Assembly (NCBI RefSeq): GCF_009817885.1
Contig: NZ_CP041764.1
Coordinates: 2,232,001-2,296,000 of the forward strand
Length of the DNA: 64,000 nucleotides
Reading direction: 5' to 3'
DNA from: Serratia rhizosphaerae
GTDB lineage: Bacteria; Pseudomonadota; Gammaproteobacteria; Enterobacterales; Enterobacteriaceae
Shown in pieces: positions 7,292 to 16,626 of this stretch. Under the pieces are notes generated by a model that was not told where the DNA came from, did no database searches, and saw only the letters and a list, made by a program, of their open reading frames with translations. Made by a program: the position numbers and the translations under genes. How positions within the stretch are numbered: position 1 is the stretch's first letter; each line of letters opens with the position of its first letter.

Positions 7292-8568
7292 CAGTGGCTC
7301 CGGGGCGGCAGATAAGGCTCCAGCAGATGCAGCAGGCGTTGCAGCGCGCCTTGGTTCTGATACAGCACTTCAACGGCGTGACGGCCGTAGTAGCGGCGAT
7401 AATCCTCGTCGGTCAGCAGCGTATCCACTTCTTTAACCAGAGAATCGGTATCGGTGACGGTAATCAACCCTTCAGACTGGGAGAGCTTGCCGCAAATATC
7501 CTTAAAGTTAAAGGTATGCGGGCCCATCAGTACCGGAATGGCATGCGCTGCGGCTTCCAGCGGGTTATGCCCGCCACGCTCCACCAGGCTGCCGCCGACG
7601 AAGGCCAGATCGGCAATGCCGTACAGCAGCATCAGTTCGCCCATGGTGTCGCCGATCACCACCTGGGTGCTGCTGGAGGGAATTTCGCCGCTGCTGCGGG
7701 TGGTGTAGCTGAAGCCGGCCTTTTGCGTTAAATCTTTGGCGGTCTGGAAGCGTTCCGGGTGGCGCGGCACCAGAATCAGCAGCAGGTCGGGATGTTTTTC
7801 CAGCAGCTTACGGTGCGCCGCCAGCAAGATGGTCTCTTCCCCTTCATGCGTGCTGGTGGCTATCCATACCGGACGCCGCGGCGCCCATTGGCGGCGCAGC
7901 GTAACGGCCCGGGCAGCCAGCTCCGGGGTAACGGAAATATCAAACTTCAGGCTGCCGGTGACGGTTAATTGAGAGCGCTTCAGCCCTAGCTCGATAAAGC
8001 GGTCGCCGTCTTCCTGATTCTGCGCGGCGATAAGCGTAATGCGGCGCAGCATATCGCGCATAAAACCGCCGATCTTTTTATAGCCGGCGGCGGAACGGGC
8101 AGAAAGGCGCGCATTGGCGATCACCAGCGGGATCTGGCGCTGATGCAGCGCGTTGATCATGTTTGGCCACAGTTCGGTTTCCATGATGATGACCAGCTTC
8201 GGGTTAACCTGGTCGAGGAAACGGTGCATGGAACCGGGCAGATCGTAGGGGAGGTAGACGTGATGCACATCTTTGCCGAAGGCGGACTGGACACGCTCTG
8301 AACCTGTCGGGGTCATTGTGGTCACAGTAATCGGTAAAGAGGGGTAGCGGTGGCGCAGGGCGCGCACCAAAGGAATGGCGGCGAGCGTTTCGCCGACGGA
8401 AACGGAATGCAGCATGATGCCGTCGGGAACCACTTTTCCGGCGCAGAAACCATAGCGTTCGGCCCAGCGCTTGCGGTAGGCCGGCGCTTTGCGGCTGCGC
8501 AGCAATAAGCGAAGCCAGATCAGGGGCTGAATGAGGTAGAGGAGTACCTGATATAAACGCAGCAACAT
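7291..8568 (-). CDS. waaA: 3-deoxy-D-manno-octulosonic acid (Kdo) transferase
   Basis: WaaA (KdtA) transfers Kdo from CMP-Kdo to the lipid A precursor at the inner face of the cytoplasmic membrane, a step required before heptose addition. The start at 8568 gives MLLRLYQVLLYLIQPL, an N-terminal membrane anchor, and 425 residues, the E. coli length. An ATG-like frame to 8610 adds 14 unsupported residues. Conserved blocks include GIMLHSVSVGETLA, METELWPN and FVGGSLVERGGHNPLE. It is divergent from the GT9 gene at 8694 and coupled to waaE. Confidence 0.97.
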   Translation of the reverse strand: MLLRLYQVLLYLIQPLIWLRLLLRSRKAPAYRKRWAERYGFCAGKVVPDGIMLHSVSVGETLAAIPLVRALRHRYPSLPITVTTMTPTGSERVQSAFGKDVHHVYLPYDLPGSMHRFLDQVNPKLVIIMETELWPNMINALHQRQIPLVIANARLSARSAAGYKKIGGFMRDMLRRITLIAAQNQEDGDRFIELGLKRSQLTVTGSLKFDISVTPELAARAVTLRRQWAPRRPVWIATSTHEGEETILLAAHRKLLEKHPDLLLILVPRHPERFQTAKDLTQKAGFSYTTRSSGEIPSSSTQVVIGDTMGELMLLYGIADLAFVGGSLVERGGHNPLEAAAHAIPVLMGPHTFNFKDICGKLSQSEGLITVTDTDSLVKEVDTLLTDEDYRRYYGRHAVEVLYQNQGALQRLLHLLEPYLPPRSH

Positions 8569-8693
8569 TCTATCAATTTCATTTTTATGGGTTATTCGGA
8601 ATAGTACCATAATCGGCAGGGAAAGGCGCTAATTTGGTGGCTTCGGGCACCAGTTTCAGACAACAGACGGGTGGTTTCGTCGATAGGGTTGAT

Positions 8694-9710
8694 ATGAAAA
8701 ATATTTTAATTATTCGCCGCGATAACATTGGCGATCTTGTTTGCACTCTCCCTTTGATTGAAGGCGTAAAAATTGCATATCCGGACGCAAAGCTCTATTT
8801 GCTAATTAACAAAATCAGCCAGGACGTTGTAAAAAATAACCCGCATATTGAAAAGGTTTTTGTCTATAAAAAGGCAAAGCACAAAGCGAAGAATGAAACA
8901 ACGCTGGGGGTGTATTTCGAGCGCCTGCTGATATTCCTGAAATTGCGGAAGATAAAATTCGATGCGGTGATTCTGGCAAACCCCGTTCCCTGTAAATACA
9001 GCCTGCGCCTGGCGAAAATGGCGGGCGCCAAACATATTATCGGCGCCGATCTCGGCTCACCGGAGATAACCCGGCCGTTCAAGCGGGAAGATTTTAACGG
9101 TAAGCATCAGGTGGAACATACCTTTAGCTATTTGTCGGCGATCGCTGAACGGCAAATAGCCATTCCACCCGTGCGGGCTTATTTAAGCGCCCAAGAGCAG
9201 CAGCAGGCGCAGCAGCGTATACAGGCGCTATTACCGCAAGCGGAACGTATTTATGCGGTGCATATCAGCAGCCGGATGGCCAACCGGCGCTGGCCGCTGG
9301 AGCGCTATGCCGAGATTATTCGCCGTTTGACCGATGACCCGCGTAATTCGGTGCTGATATTCTGGTCGCCGCAGGGTACGCTGGCGCCGGATGATATCGG
9401 CGACCAGCAGCGCGCTCAGCAACTGCTGGCGCAGTGCGACAGTCAGCGCGTTGCGCTGTACCCGACGGCGTCGGTACGTGAGCTGCTGGCCGCGTTTGAG
9501 CGCTGTGACCTGGTGTTGTGCAGCGACGGCGGGCAGATGCATCTGGCGGCGGCGGTAAACAGCACGCAGGTGGTATTCTTCGGCGATACCGACAAGGATT
9601 CCTGGCACCCGTGGTCGGGTAAATACGCTATTTTGCAAACGGCATCGGGTGAGTGCGCCGACGTGACGGTCGATGAGGTGTGGGAGAAGATCGGCGCGCT
9701 GAGCGCGTAG
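8694..9710 (+). CDS. GT9 family glycosyltransferase (heptosyltransferase-like), acceptor unknown
   Basis: The 338-residue product has the GT9 pattern: KNILIIRRDNIGDLVCTLP at the N-terminus, which matches the ADP-heptose transferase start (phosphate-binding G-D), and CSDGGQMHLAAAV near residue 285, matching the D-x-G-x-x-H region of the nucleotide-sugar site. I chose the ATG at 8694 because the family start aligns there. The open frame from 8634 adds 20 residues with no resemblance. It stands alone on the plus strand between waaA and wabH, so it probably has its own promoter. It likely adds a heptose or another sugar to the core, but donor and acceptor cannot be read from sequence. It is distinct from WaaC, WaaF and WaaQ, all present elsewhere in the locus. 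Confidence 0.8.
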   Translation: MKNILIIRRDNIGDLVCTLPLIEGVKIAYPDAKLYLLINKISQDVVKNNPHIEKVFVYKKAKHKAKNETTLGVYFERLLIFLKLRKIKFDAVILANPVPCKYSLRLAKMAGAKHIIGADLGSPEITRPFKREDFNGKHQVEHTFSYLSAIAERQIAIPPVRAYLSAQEQQQAQQRIQALLPQAERIYAVHISSRMANRRWPLERYAEIIRRLTDDPRNSVLIFWSPQGTLAPDDIGDQQRAQQLLAQCDSQRVALYPTASVRELLAAFERCDLVLCSDGGQMHLAAAVNSTQVVFFGDTDKDSWHPWSGKYAILQTASGECADVTVDEVWEKIGALSA

Positions 9711-9719
9711 ATTGTTCTT

Positions 9720-9738
9720 GGCTGCCCGTGAGGCAGCC
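9720..9738. terminator. Weak hairpin between convergent GT9 and wabH genes
   Basis: GGCTGCC (9720-9726) and GGCAGCC (9732-9738) form a 7-bp stem with a 5-base loop in the 39-base gap between two convergent genes. There is no clear T tract, so it is at best a weak terminator. Confidence 0.4.
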
Positions 9739-9749
9739 AGGCGTGCAGG

Positions 9750-10856
9750 CTACGGACGTTTTATTAACGAGAGATACTTGTCGATAATATGTTCGTAGTC
9801 GAATTTTCGATACATATCCGGGACGATCTCGGGGGGATTGTCCCACGCCAACCGTAGCTTTTCCGCAAGGGACTGCGCGTTCATCGCGGACATATAGGGG
9901 GCTAACTCACCGGTCATGATTTCAGCCACGCCGCCGGGGCTTTGCGTGCTGACAATCGGGGTATGACAAATCAACGCCTCGATCAGTACCGTCGGCAAAC
10001 CTTCACTATCGGAACTGAGCGCCACGATTTTTGCTCCGCTGATTGCAGGCAACGGATTTTGCTGGAAGCCGGCAAGAATCACCTTATCCTGTAACTGCAA
10101 TGCCGCTATTTTTTCCGTGATTGCTTTTGTCACAGACTCTTCACCCTGCCCGATCAGAACCAGTTTGCCCGGCAACTGGGCCAGCGCAAATGCCTCTAAT
10201 AGCCGATCGTGGCGTTTTACCTGGTGAAAACGTCCTACGTGCAAGACGTAATCTTCACCGGAGAATGGGTTGGCAGCGGCGGCGCGCTGTTTGATTTCTG
10301 GAATATGGAAAGGGTTATAGATGGTGATAAGCTGCGTAGGCTTGATACCCACCTGCTGGACCACGTCCTCGCCTACCGCATCGGACACGGTGATGAGCTT
10401 GCGATGTTTATAGACATGCTGCATTTTCCGCTGTTTAAGCCAGCGGCTCAGGCCGGTTTTGTTTCCCAGATACGAACGTGAAAACATGCCGTGAATGCAA
10501 TGCCAGACATTATTTGCGCGCAGAACTTTTGAGCGGACAACGATACGGTCGGTTTTGTGCAGGTTGGAGATAACCAGTTTTGGTTGCCCAACTTTCGCGA
10601 AGAGCTCGACGAGCAATGCATCGAGCGAGGCTGCCCGTCTGGAGAGTTCGGTCAGTTTGCGCAATGGGCCGCTTCCGCGGTCCGCATCAACGATATAATT
10701 AATGCCCGCAGGGATTTCATAATCGCGCTTATTGCTTAATGACAGCAGGGTGACGTGATAGCCACGCTGCTGAATGCCTTTGGCGAGGGCCAGAGTGACG
10801 TTTTCAGCGCCGCCACCCGGTAACCCGTCGATAATAAACAGAATATGTTCTTTCAT
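9750..10856 (-). CDS. wabH: GT4 family LPS core glycosyltransferase, probably WabH
   Basis: The 368-residue protein is a GT-B retaining transferase: HILFIIDGLPGGGAENVTL opens the N-terminal Rossmann domain, and SEGLPTVLIEAL near residue 288 is the E-x7-E motif that contacts the donor nucleotide sugar. It is the last gene of a waaQ-wabG-wabH block, and each gene overlaps the next by ATGA. In Klebsiella and Serratia cores WabH adds N-acetylglucosamine to the galacturonic acid placed by WabG, and WabN then deacetylates it. All three activities appear here, which supports the assignment. The symbol rests on context plus family membership. Confidence 0.65.
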   Translation of the reverse strand: MKEHILFIIDGLPGGGAENVTLALAKGIQQRGYHVTLLSLSNKRDYEIPAGINYIVDADRGSGPLRKLTELSRRAASLDALLVELFAKVGQPKLVISNLHKTDRIVVRSKVLRANNVWHCIHGMFSRSYLGNKTGLSRWLKQRKMQHVYKHRKLITVSDAVGEDVVQQVGIKPTQLITIYNPFHIPEIKQRAAAANPFSGEDYVLHVGRFHQVKRHDRLLEAFALAQLPGKLVLIGQGEESVTKAITEKIAALQLQDKVILAGFQQNPLPAISGAKIVALSSDSEGLPTVLIEALICHTPIVSTQSPGGVAEIMTGELAPYMSAMNAQSLAEKLRLAWDNPPEIVPDMYRKFDYEHIIDKYLSLIKRP

Positions 10857-11983
10857 GATGGCAGTACGCTCTGATATAGCGAAACCAGCTGCTCGGACAG
10901 GCGCGCCGGCGTTGCCGGCTTAATGCGCTGTCGGGCCGCTTCACTCATGGATGACCCCAGCGCCTGCCGCGGTAAATCGCGCACTGCGGCGGTTAATGCC
11001 GCGACGTCCAGCGCATCACACACAAAACCGTTTTGTCCGGCGGTGATAAACTCCGCACCGCCGCATGTGGTGCTGGTAATCACCGGCAGACCACATGACA
11101 TGGCTTCCAGAATAACGTTGGGGAATGGGTCATACAGCGTGGGCAGCAGCAGGCCATCGGCGGCCTGATAGAAAGGCAGCGTCTGTTTCTGCACGCCCAT
11201 AAAGCGGATGCGATCGCTGCAGCCTAACGATTGAGCCAGCGCGCGATAGCGTTTTTCCGCCTTGTCTTTGCCCACCACCAACAGATAACTGTCGGTAGCC
11301 GCCACGGCGCGGATCGCCGCCGCAAGGCCTTTGCGCTCGAAACCGGAGCCGACGAAGATCAGACAGTGCGCCTGTTGCGGAATCTGGTATTGCTGGCGCA
11401 GTAGCTGCCGTTGTGCATCGTCGGCAGGCAGGAACTTCTGGCTATCGATGGCATTGTAAATCACTCTGATTTTATCTGCGGGAACGCCAAAATCGTCGAT
11501 GATTTCCTGTTTGATCATTTCTGCGTTGCAGATCACCGCCTTCAGTTCGGGCGCGGCGTACATCGCCCGTTCGGCGCACATCACGTAGCGGTGGTAACGG
11601 TTGGAGAACAGCCATTTACGGCGCCACTCCGGCAGCAGGCGCGCACGCTGCAGCAGCCAGCGGCGGTGCACGCCGTCGCCGGCCCGGTAAATATCGCAGC
11701 CGGCGATGCGTTCATGACTTTGCACCAGATCGAACCGTTCTTTTTGCCACAGCGCGCGCGCCGCTTCGGCAAAGCCGCGCTCCCGGCTGATGCGCCCGAG
11801 TTTGAACGGGTCACACAGGTGAATATGCCAGTTTGGGTTGGCGTCGCCCTGCCATTCGCGGGTGATGACGTTGAGTTCGAGGTCCTGCTGTTCCAACGCC
11901 TCTAAAGCACGGGAGACAAAACGCTCAGCCCCGCCGTCCGGGCGGTATTTTTGACGAACAATCGCCAAACGCAATGCGGTCAT
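10853..11983 (-). CDS. wabG: GT4 family LPS core glycosyltransferase, probably WabG
   Basis: The 376-residue protein begins LRLAIVRQKYRPDGGAERFV, a WaaG/WabG-type N-terminus, and has FVGSGFERKGL (donor-site loop) and DPFPNVILEAM near residue 289, in which aspartate replaces the first glutamate of the E-x7-E motif, as in several WaaG/WabG proteins. WabG adds galacturonic acid to heptose II in the Klebsiella/Serratia core. WaaG would add glucose in E. coli. The neighbouring wabN and wabH genes favour WabG. Its start overlaps the waaQ end by four bases. Confidence 0.65.
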   Translation of the reverse strand: MTALRLAIVRQKYRPDGGAERFVSRALEALEQQDLELNVITREWQGDANPNWHIHLCDPFKLGRISRERGFAEAARALWQKERFDLVQSHERIAGCDIYRAGDGVHRRWLLQRARLLPEWRRKWLFSNRYHRYVMCAERAMYAAPELKAVICNAEMIKQEIIDDFGVPADKIRVIYNAIDSQKFLPADDAQRQLLRQQYQIPQQAHCLIFVGSGFERKGLAAAIRAVAATDSYLLVVGKDKAEKRYRALAQSLGCSDRIRFMGVQKQTLPFYQAADGLLLPTLYDPFPNVILEAMSCGLPVITSTTCGGAEFITAGQNGFVCDALDVAALTAAVRDLPRQALGSSMSEAARQRIKPATPARLSEQLVSLYQSVLPS

Positions 11984-13059
11984 GAAAGCTGGCTCCGCGC
12001 GGCAGTAATCACCGCGTCTGTAGGAATAAGGTTAAGGTAACGCTCATCGGTACCGGTGTTAACCGCGTCCGGATCGGGCAATGGCCCGTAGTCGCCGGCC
12101 CAGATAACCTGGCCGATAACCTGCCATGGGCGCCAGAACGTCAGCTTGGACGGGCCAAACAGCGCGATGCAGGGCGTTTTCAGCGCGGCGGCCATATGCA
12201 TGGGCACGGAGTCTACGCCAATAAACAGCCTGGCGTGATCGATGATTGCCGCCAGTTGCCGCAGGGTGAGCTGTCCTGCCAGCGACACAACGCCCTGTTT
12301 GGGGCAGTGTGCCAGAATGTTGTCCACCATTTTACGCTCTTTCTCATCGGGGCCGGAGGTAATGACCACCGTGCGGCCATCGGCCTGCAGAGCGGTGATG
12401 ACCGCCGCCATTTTCTCTTCGCTCCAGCATTTAAAGAACCAACGCGAGGTGGGCTGCACGACGATATAGTCATGCGGTACATCGTGCTGCTGTAGCAACG
12501 CTTCGCCGGCCTGCCGGTCTTGTTCACCATAGCTCATGGTAACCTGCGTATCGCTGAGCGTCAGACCGAGCGGCTGCAGCAAAGAAAGGTTCTGCTCCAC
12601 CGTATGCAAGGCGTCATGGGCTTCGACGGAGACGAGTTGCGTATGGCAATGCTGCCAGAGAAAACCACGGCGTTTGGGGAAAGCAAAGCCCAAACGGATG
12701 CGTGCGCCCGTCAGACGCGTAATCAGCGCGCTGCGCCATTGGTCGGCCAGGTTCACCACCAGATCGTAACGTTGCGCCTGCAACTGGCGGATCAGGCGCC
12801 ATTCATGGCCCATATGAGCCTTGGCGCCCTGTTTTTTCCACTGGCGGTCAATGGCGAATATCCGTGATATTGCCGGATTGCTGGCTAACATATCCTGCGT
12901 TTCCTGGTACAGCAGCACGTCTATCTGCGCCTGCGGGTAGTTAGCTTTCAGCGTATTGATGACCGGCGTGGTCAGCAGCATATCGCCGTGGTGGCGCAGC
13001 TTAATAACTAAAATACGCTGTATCGATGTGGCTGGGATCGGTGCTGACGCGTCGTTCAT
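11980..13059 (-). CDS. waaQ: LPS heptosyltransferase III
   Basis: WaaQ adds the branch heptose III to heptose II of the inner core using ADP-L-glycero-D-manno-heptose. The 359-residue GT9 protein shows IQRILVIKLRHHGDMLLTTPV near the start, the WaaQ form of the family N-terminus, VVQPTSRWFFKCW in mid-protein and FIGVDSVPMHMAAAL plus LFGPSKLTFWRPW at the donor site. It is the first gene of the minus-strand waaQ-wabG-wabH unit. The 215 bases upstream show no clear RfaH ops element. Confidence 0.88.
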   Translation of the reverse strand: MNDASAPIPATSIQRILVIKLRHHGDMLLTTPVINTLKANYPQAQIDVLLYQETQDMLASNPAISRIFAIDRQWKKQGAKAHMGHEWRLIRQLQAQRYDLVVNLADQWRSALITRLTGARIRLGFAFPKRRGFLWQHCHTQLVSVEAHDALHTVEQNLSLLQPLGLTLSDTQVTMSYGEQDRQAGEALLQQHDVPHDYIVVQPTSRWFFKCWSEEKMAAVITALQADGRTVVITSGPDEKERKMVDNILAHCPKQGVVSLAGQLTLRQLAAIIDHARLFIGVDSVPMHMAAALKTPCIALFGPSKLTFWRPWQVIGQVIWAGDYGPLPDPDAVNTGTDERYLNLIPTDAVITAARSQLS

Positions 13060-13274
13060 CGTGATTCGCTATATGGGAAACCAGCGAATGATTCTAAATG
13101 ACCCTCTCGCATGTGGCTACTGTTGCGGATTTTTCTTGTAGAACGTGGAAAAATAGAGCGATAAAAGTGACAAATCCGTTGCGCCGTTGTCCAAACCTGA
13201 CGGCGAAGTCGTTTGCTCACGGCAGGCAGGCTGCGTAACATATTTGTATATTATTGATATCAGGCGCGATATTT

Positions 13275-14237
13275 ATGACTAAACCGGCATTTCTCATCAC
13301 GATAGATACTGAAGGCGATAACCTGTGGCAGAACCACGATCGTATTACGACTGACAATACCCGCTTTTTACCTCGCTTTCAGGCGCTGTGTGAGAAATAT
13401 GCGTTTAAACCGGTTTATCTCACCAACTATGAAATGGCGGTTGATCCGCAATACGTCGAATTTGCCCGTGATGTGATTGCGCGCGACACCGGTGAAGTGG
13501 GCATGCATCTGCATGCCTGGAACAGCCCGCCGTTGACGCCGCTGACCGATGACGACTGGCGACATAAGCCTTATCTGATTGAGTATCCGGCCGATCAAAT
13601 CCGCGCCAAGGTCGACCATATGACCAAGCTGCTGGAAGATGCCTTCCAGACTAAAATGCTGAGCCACCGCGCCGGGCGCTGGGCTTTCAACGAGTATTAC
13701 GCCGAGCTGCTGCTGGAATATGGCTATCAGGTCGACTGTTCGGTCACACCGCGGATCAACTGGCAGTATTCGCCGGGCAACCCTCAGGGCAACGGCGGCA
13801 CCGACTATCGGGCGTTTCCGGCGCACGCCTACTTCATCGATCCGCAAAATATTGCGCGGCCGGGTCAGTCCGGCCTGCTCGAAGTGCCGATGAGCATTCA
13901 ATACAAGCATTCCGGGGCGATGAACGCGATTAAACAGGGCTACGATCGCCTGCGCGGCAAGCGGCGTTCACCGTCGGTGCACTGGCTGCGTCCTAGCGGC
14001 AATAATCTGGCGCAGATGAAGCGGGTTGCCGAGCTATCTTTGGCGGAAGGCAATGATTACGTTGAGTTTATGCTGCACTCATCTGAGTTTATGCCCGGCG
14101 GCAACCCGACGTTCAAAAATGAGCAGGATATTGAGGCGCTGTATCGTGATTTGGAGCAGTTCTTTAGTTGGATGCACGGCATTGCGGTAGGTAAAACCTT
14201 GGCTGAATATTATCAGGGTGTAGTCGGTAAAAAATGA
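13275..14237 (+). CDS. wabN: Polysaccharide deacetylase-like protein, probably LPS-core WabN
   Basis: The 320-residue product has deacetylase-like blocks: FLITIDTEGDN at the N-terminus (the acidic metal-ligand motif), GMHLHAW near residue 75 (histidine ligands), SHRAGRWAFN near 128 and FMLHSSEFMPGG near 265. In the Klebsiella/Serratia core WabN removes the acetyl group from the N-acetylglucosamine added by WabH, leaving glucosamine. The ATG at 13275 starts the conserved part. A TTG at 13254 adds seven residues. It overlaps the next gene by ATGA, so the two are coupled. The family is clear, the exact substrate is inferred. Confidence 0.72.
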   Translation: MTKPAFLITIDTEGDNLWQNHDRITTDNTRFLPRFQALCEKYAFKPVYLTNYEMAVDPQYVEFARDVIARDTGEVGMHLHAWNSPPLTPLTDDDWRHKPYLIEYPADQIRAKVDHMTKLLEDAFQTKMLSHRAGRWAFNEYYAELLLEYGYQVDCSVTPRINWQYSPGNPQGNGGTDYRAFPAHAYFIDPQNIARPGQSGLLEVPMSIQYKHSGAMNAIKQGYDRLRGKRRSPSVHWLRPSGNNLAQMKRVAELSLAEGNDYVEFMLHSSEFMPGGNPTFKNEQDIEALYRDLEQFFSWMHGIAVGKTLAEYYQGVVGKK

Positions 14238-15325
14238 GAGAGAAAAAGAAATTCAAAATTGGGCTGAGCGATTCTCTGCTCGGACTGTTGTTCCGTCAGG
14301 CGTTGGCGACACCGGAAAAAAAACGGGCGTTATCGACGACAAACTTTGACAGCATTCTGGTGTATTCAACAACGGCGTTAGGCGATTATATGTTCAACTC
14401 GCCAGCATTGCGGGCGATTCGTCAGCGTTACCCGTCTGCAAAGATTACGCTGGTGGTGCATCCGAAGTATAAGGATCTGATAACGACGCGCGATTTTTAC
14501 GATGACGTATTGTTCTGGACCAACAAAGCCAGCGATATGTTTACATTGGTCAGCCAGGCTAAAAAGCGTAGGCCGCAGCTGGCGATTTTACTGCATTCCC
14601 ATTTGCCGTATGACGTTGTCAGCGCCGCGATGGCCGGGTGCCAGTATATTGTGCGTGATAACTATGCCAAACCGGTCGGCAAGATGAACCGCTGGCTGAC
14701 TTACGGCTTGGATGAATTCGATGAGCACGTCATTGCGCGTAAAATGAAGCTGGTTAGCGCGTTGGGATGTGAAACGGATAATGTGGCGATGGCGTTACCC
14801 TGTGCCTATGAGAAGCAGCCAAAGGCAGAAGGCGTGATACGCATCGGCTTCCAATTAGGCGCGTCAACGCTTGTTCGCTGCTGGCCGCCGGAATATTACG
14901 CTGAACTGGCGCAGCGGCTGATAGCCAGCGATAGCCGCATTGAAATTGTAATGATCGGCTCCGCGCCTGAAAAATGCCTGGCGGAAGCGTTGATGCAGCA
15001 TGTTGAACCGACGCTGCGGGATAAGATCACCAGTCATGTGGGGAAAACGTCGCTGCCGCAGCTGTTGGGGGTTATCGCCTCGATGGATTTATTGGTGACG
15101 GGCGACACTGGGCCATTGCATCTGGCGATTGCCTTGCGGGTGCCGACCTTGAGTCTGTTTGTGACTGAAAATCCCTGTCGCAGCGGGCCTTATCAGGATA
15201 AAGGCCGACATGAGTATATTTACTTGCCGCTGGAGGATCCGCGGGTGGTTGATGAGCAGGCCCCGCTGAGAGCGATATCCGTCAGTGAAGTTTTTGAGTA
15301 CGTTGAGCGCATGCTGACGCATTGA
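14234..15325 (+). CDS. GT9 family glycosyltransferase (heptosyltransferase-like), acceptor unknown
   Basis: The 363-residue protein has a GT-B/GT9 layout: SILVYSTTALGDYMFNSPAL after a 38-residue lead, then IGFQLGASTLVRCWPPEYY in the middle and VTGDTGPLHLAIAL near residue 293, the donor-binding D-x-G-x-x-H block. The leading segment of about 38 residues, rich in basic residues, is longer than in WaaC or WaaF. It overlaps wabN by four bases (ATGA), suggesting a two-gene unit that alters the outer core. A fourth heptosyltransferase is plausible, since WaaC, WaaF and WaaQ are encoded nearby. Substrate unknown. Confidence 0.8.
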   Translation: MREKKKFKIGLSDSLLGLLFRQALATPEKKRALSTTNFDSILVYSTTALGDYMFNSPALRAIRQRYPSAKITLVVHPKYKDLITTRDFYDDVLFWTNKASDMFTLVSQAKKRRPQLAILLHSHLPYDVVSAAMAGCQYIVRDNYAKPVGKMNRWLTYGLDEFDEHVIARKMKLVSALGCETDNVAMALPCAYEKQPKAEGVIRIGFQLGASTLVRCWPPEYYAELAQRLIASDSRIEIVMIGSAPEKCLAEALMQHVEPTLRDKITSHVGKTSLPQLLGVIASMDLLVTGDTGPLHLAIALRVPTLSLFVTENPCRSGPYQDKGRHEYIYLPLEDPRVVDEQAPLRAISVSEVFEYVERMLTH

Positions 15326-15354
15326 AAAAAGAGCGCTTATTGCGCTCTTTTTTT
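15325..15354. terminator. Strong bidirectional terminator between GT9 gene and waaL
   Basis: AAAAAAGAGCGC (15325-15336) and GCGCTCTTTTTT (15342-15353) pair around a 5-base loop, giving a U tract in either direction. It separates the convergent plus-strand GT9 gene from minus-strand waaL. Confidence 0.9.
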
Positions 15355-15369
15355 GTCTTGGGAGCCTCT

Positions 15370-16626
15370 TTAGGCTTTGTCTTCCTTTACGCCGCAAGAG
15401 GAGGGGTTATGCGAAGCTGGCTGCAGGGAAAGGTAGATCGCTAACATCAGCGTCAAGTTGGTGACGAAACGCTGATCGATAAATAATGTATCCACCATAC
15501 CAATCAGAATTGTTGGTAATATAAGCAACAGTAGCATCGCGTTTGTATACATGTATCTGATGCTGGCCAGAAATACTAACGTGAAAAAGCATAATAATGC
15601 GATTATGCCCGCGATACCCTGCAGGGATCCCGCCTCAATAAAATCGTTATGGAGGTGATACGCGATGTTGCGCAGGGCTTCCGGATTACCTCCTTCGTGG
15701 CTGTCGATGTATTGGGTTGCGTTAGCAAACCTGACATCGGTGCTTTGCCCTCCAGGTGATTGAATTATCGTATGTATTCCTGCTTTCCACATACTGATGC
15801 GCGAGCCGAGTGATGTGTCGCCATTGCCTTTTTGATAGTTACTGATTTCATTGATGATGTCAGTGAGGCGTGCCGTCGCTGTTGAAAATAAATGGCTGGC
15901 CGCAGTTGCCATAACGATGGCAATCAGGGCGGATAGCAAAATGGTTTTTAGCGTCAGATGGTGGCGACGACAGAAAAAAATCAGTAGAAATATTGGATAA
16001 CTCAACAGTGTCGCACGCGTTTCTGTCAGGAAAATAATCCAAAGACTTAATAAGATAACAATAGCTATCGCTATGTACTTATAGCGCCATGATGTCTTAT
16101 GAATAACATATACAGTTAACAATGACTGTAGCGTATAAATATACGCGGTTATCGTGGAGACCGTATTAATTTGCAAACGTAGATCGGGCGTTTGTTCATG
16201 CAGGTAGAGTCCGATACCTGACGTATAAAAAAATCCGAAGATCAGTAATCCCTTGGCAAAAACTTTTACTTTATGGTTGATTTGGCTATGTAACGAGCCA
16301 AGCATCATGATGAGTACGGCGCCGCATAGCAAGCGTGTCGCGCTGGTTAGATATTCATTATGTGTTTCTAATACTTCGGAGGCAGGAAAGCGCCATAGCC
16401 AAACGGCTTGGCTTAATCCTATACAGAACACAGCGACGGAGATCAACGCCGCATCACGGGAAATAGCCCATGACTTACTGATAACAAAGGCCGCCGTAGC
16501 GAAGAAAACGGCCAGGTAAAATGCATTTCTCGTAATCGTGCTATCGGTCAAACTGGTTGATGCGGCAATAATGGTAAACAAAAAAGCAATGGCAGCCAGG
16601 TTGGCAGTGCTTAATTTACGAAGCAT
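15370..16626 (-). CDS. waaL: O-antigen ligase
   Basis: WaaL is an inner-membrane protein that transfers undecaprenyl-linked O-antigen to the completed lipid A-core on the periplasmic side. The 418-residue sequence is very hydrophobic, with about ten to twelve likely membrane segments and the Wzy_C-type motif HNDFIEAGSLQGIAGI near residue 322 in the large periplasmic loop, which carries the conserved histidine. Sequence conservation in this family is otherwise low. It overlaps the end of the frameshifted GT4 gene by 16 bases. The gene is visibly richer in A and T than its neighbours, as is common for ligase genes adapted to a local O-antigen. Confidence 0.85.
   Translation of the reverse strand: MLRKLSTANLAAIAFLFTIIAASTSLTDSTITRNAFYLAVFFATAAFVISKSWAISRDAALISVAVFCIGLSQAVWLWRFPASEVLETHNEYLTSATRLLCGAVLIMMLGSLHSQINHKVKVFAKGLLIFGFFYTSGIGLYLHEQTPDLRLQINTVSTITAYIYTLQSLLTVYVIHKTSWRYKYIAIAIVILLSLWIIFLTETRATLLSYPIFLLIFFCRRHHLTLKTILLSALIAIVMATAASHLFSTATARLTDIINEISNYQKGNGDTSLGSRISMWKAGIHTIIQSPGGQSTDVRFANATQYIDSHEGGNPEALRNIAYHLHNDFIEAGSLQGIAGIIALLCFFTLVFLASIRYMYTNAMLLLLILPTILIGMVDTLFIDQRFVTNLTLMLAIYLSLQPASHNPSSCGVKEDKA

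Noticed and set aside
13060..13274. RfaH ops element (GGCGGTAG) expected before the core operon
   Set aside because: Only a fragment GTAGCCAC occurs on the minus strand near 13117. The conserved GGCG part is absent, so no ops site is claimed.
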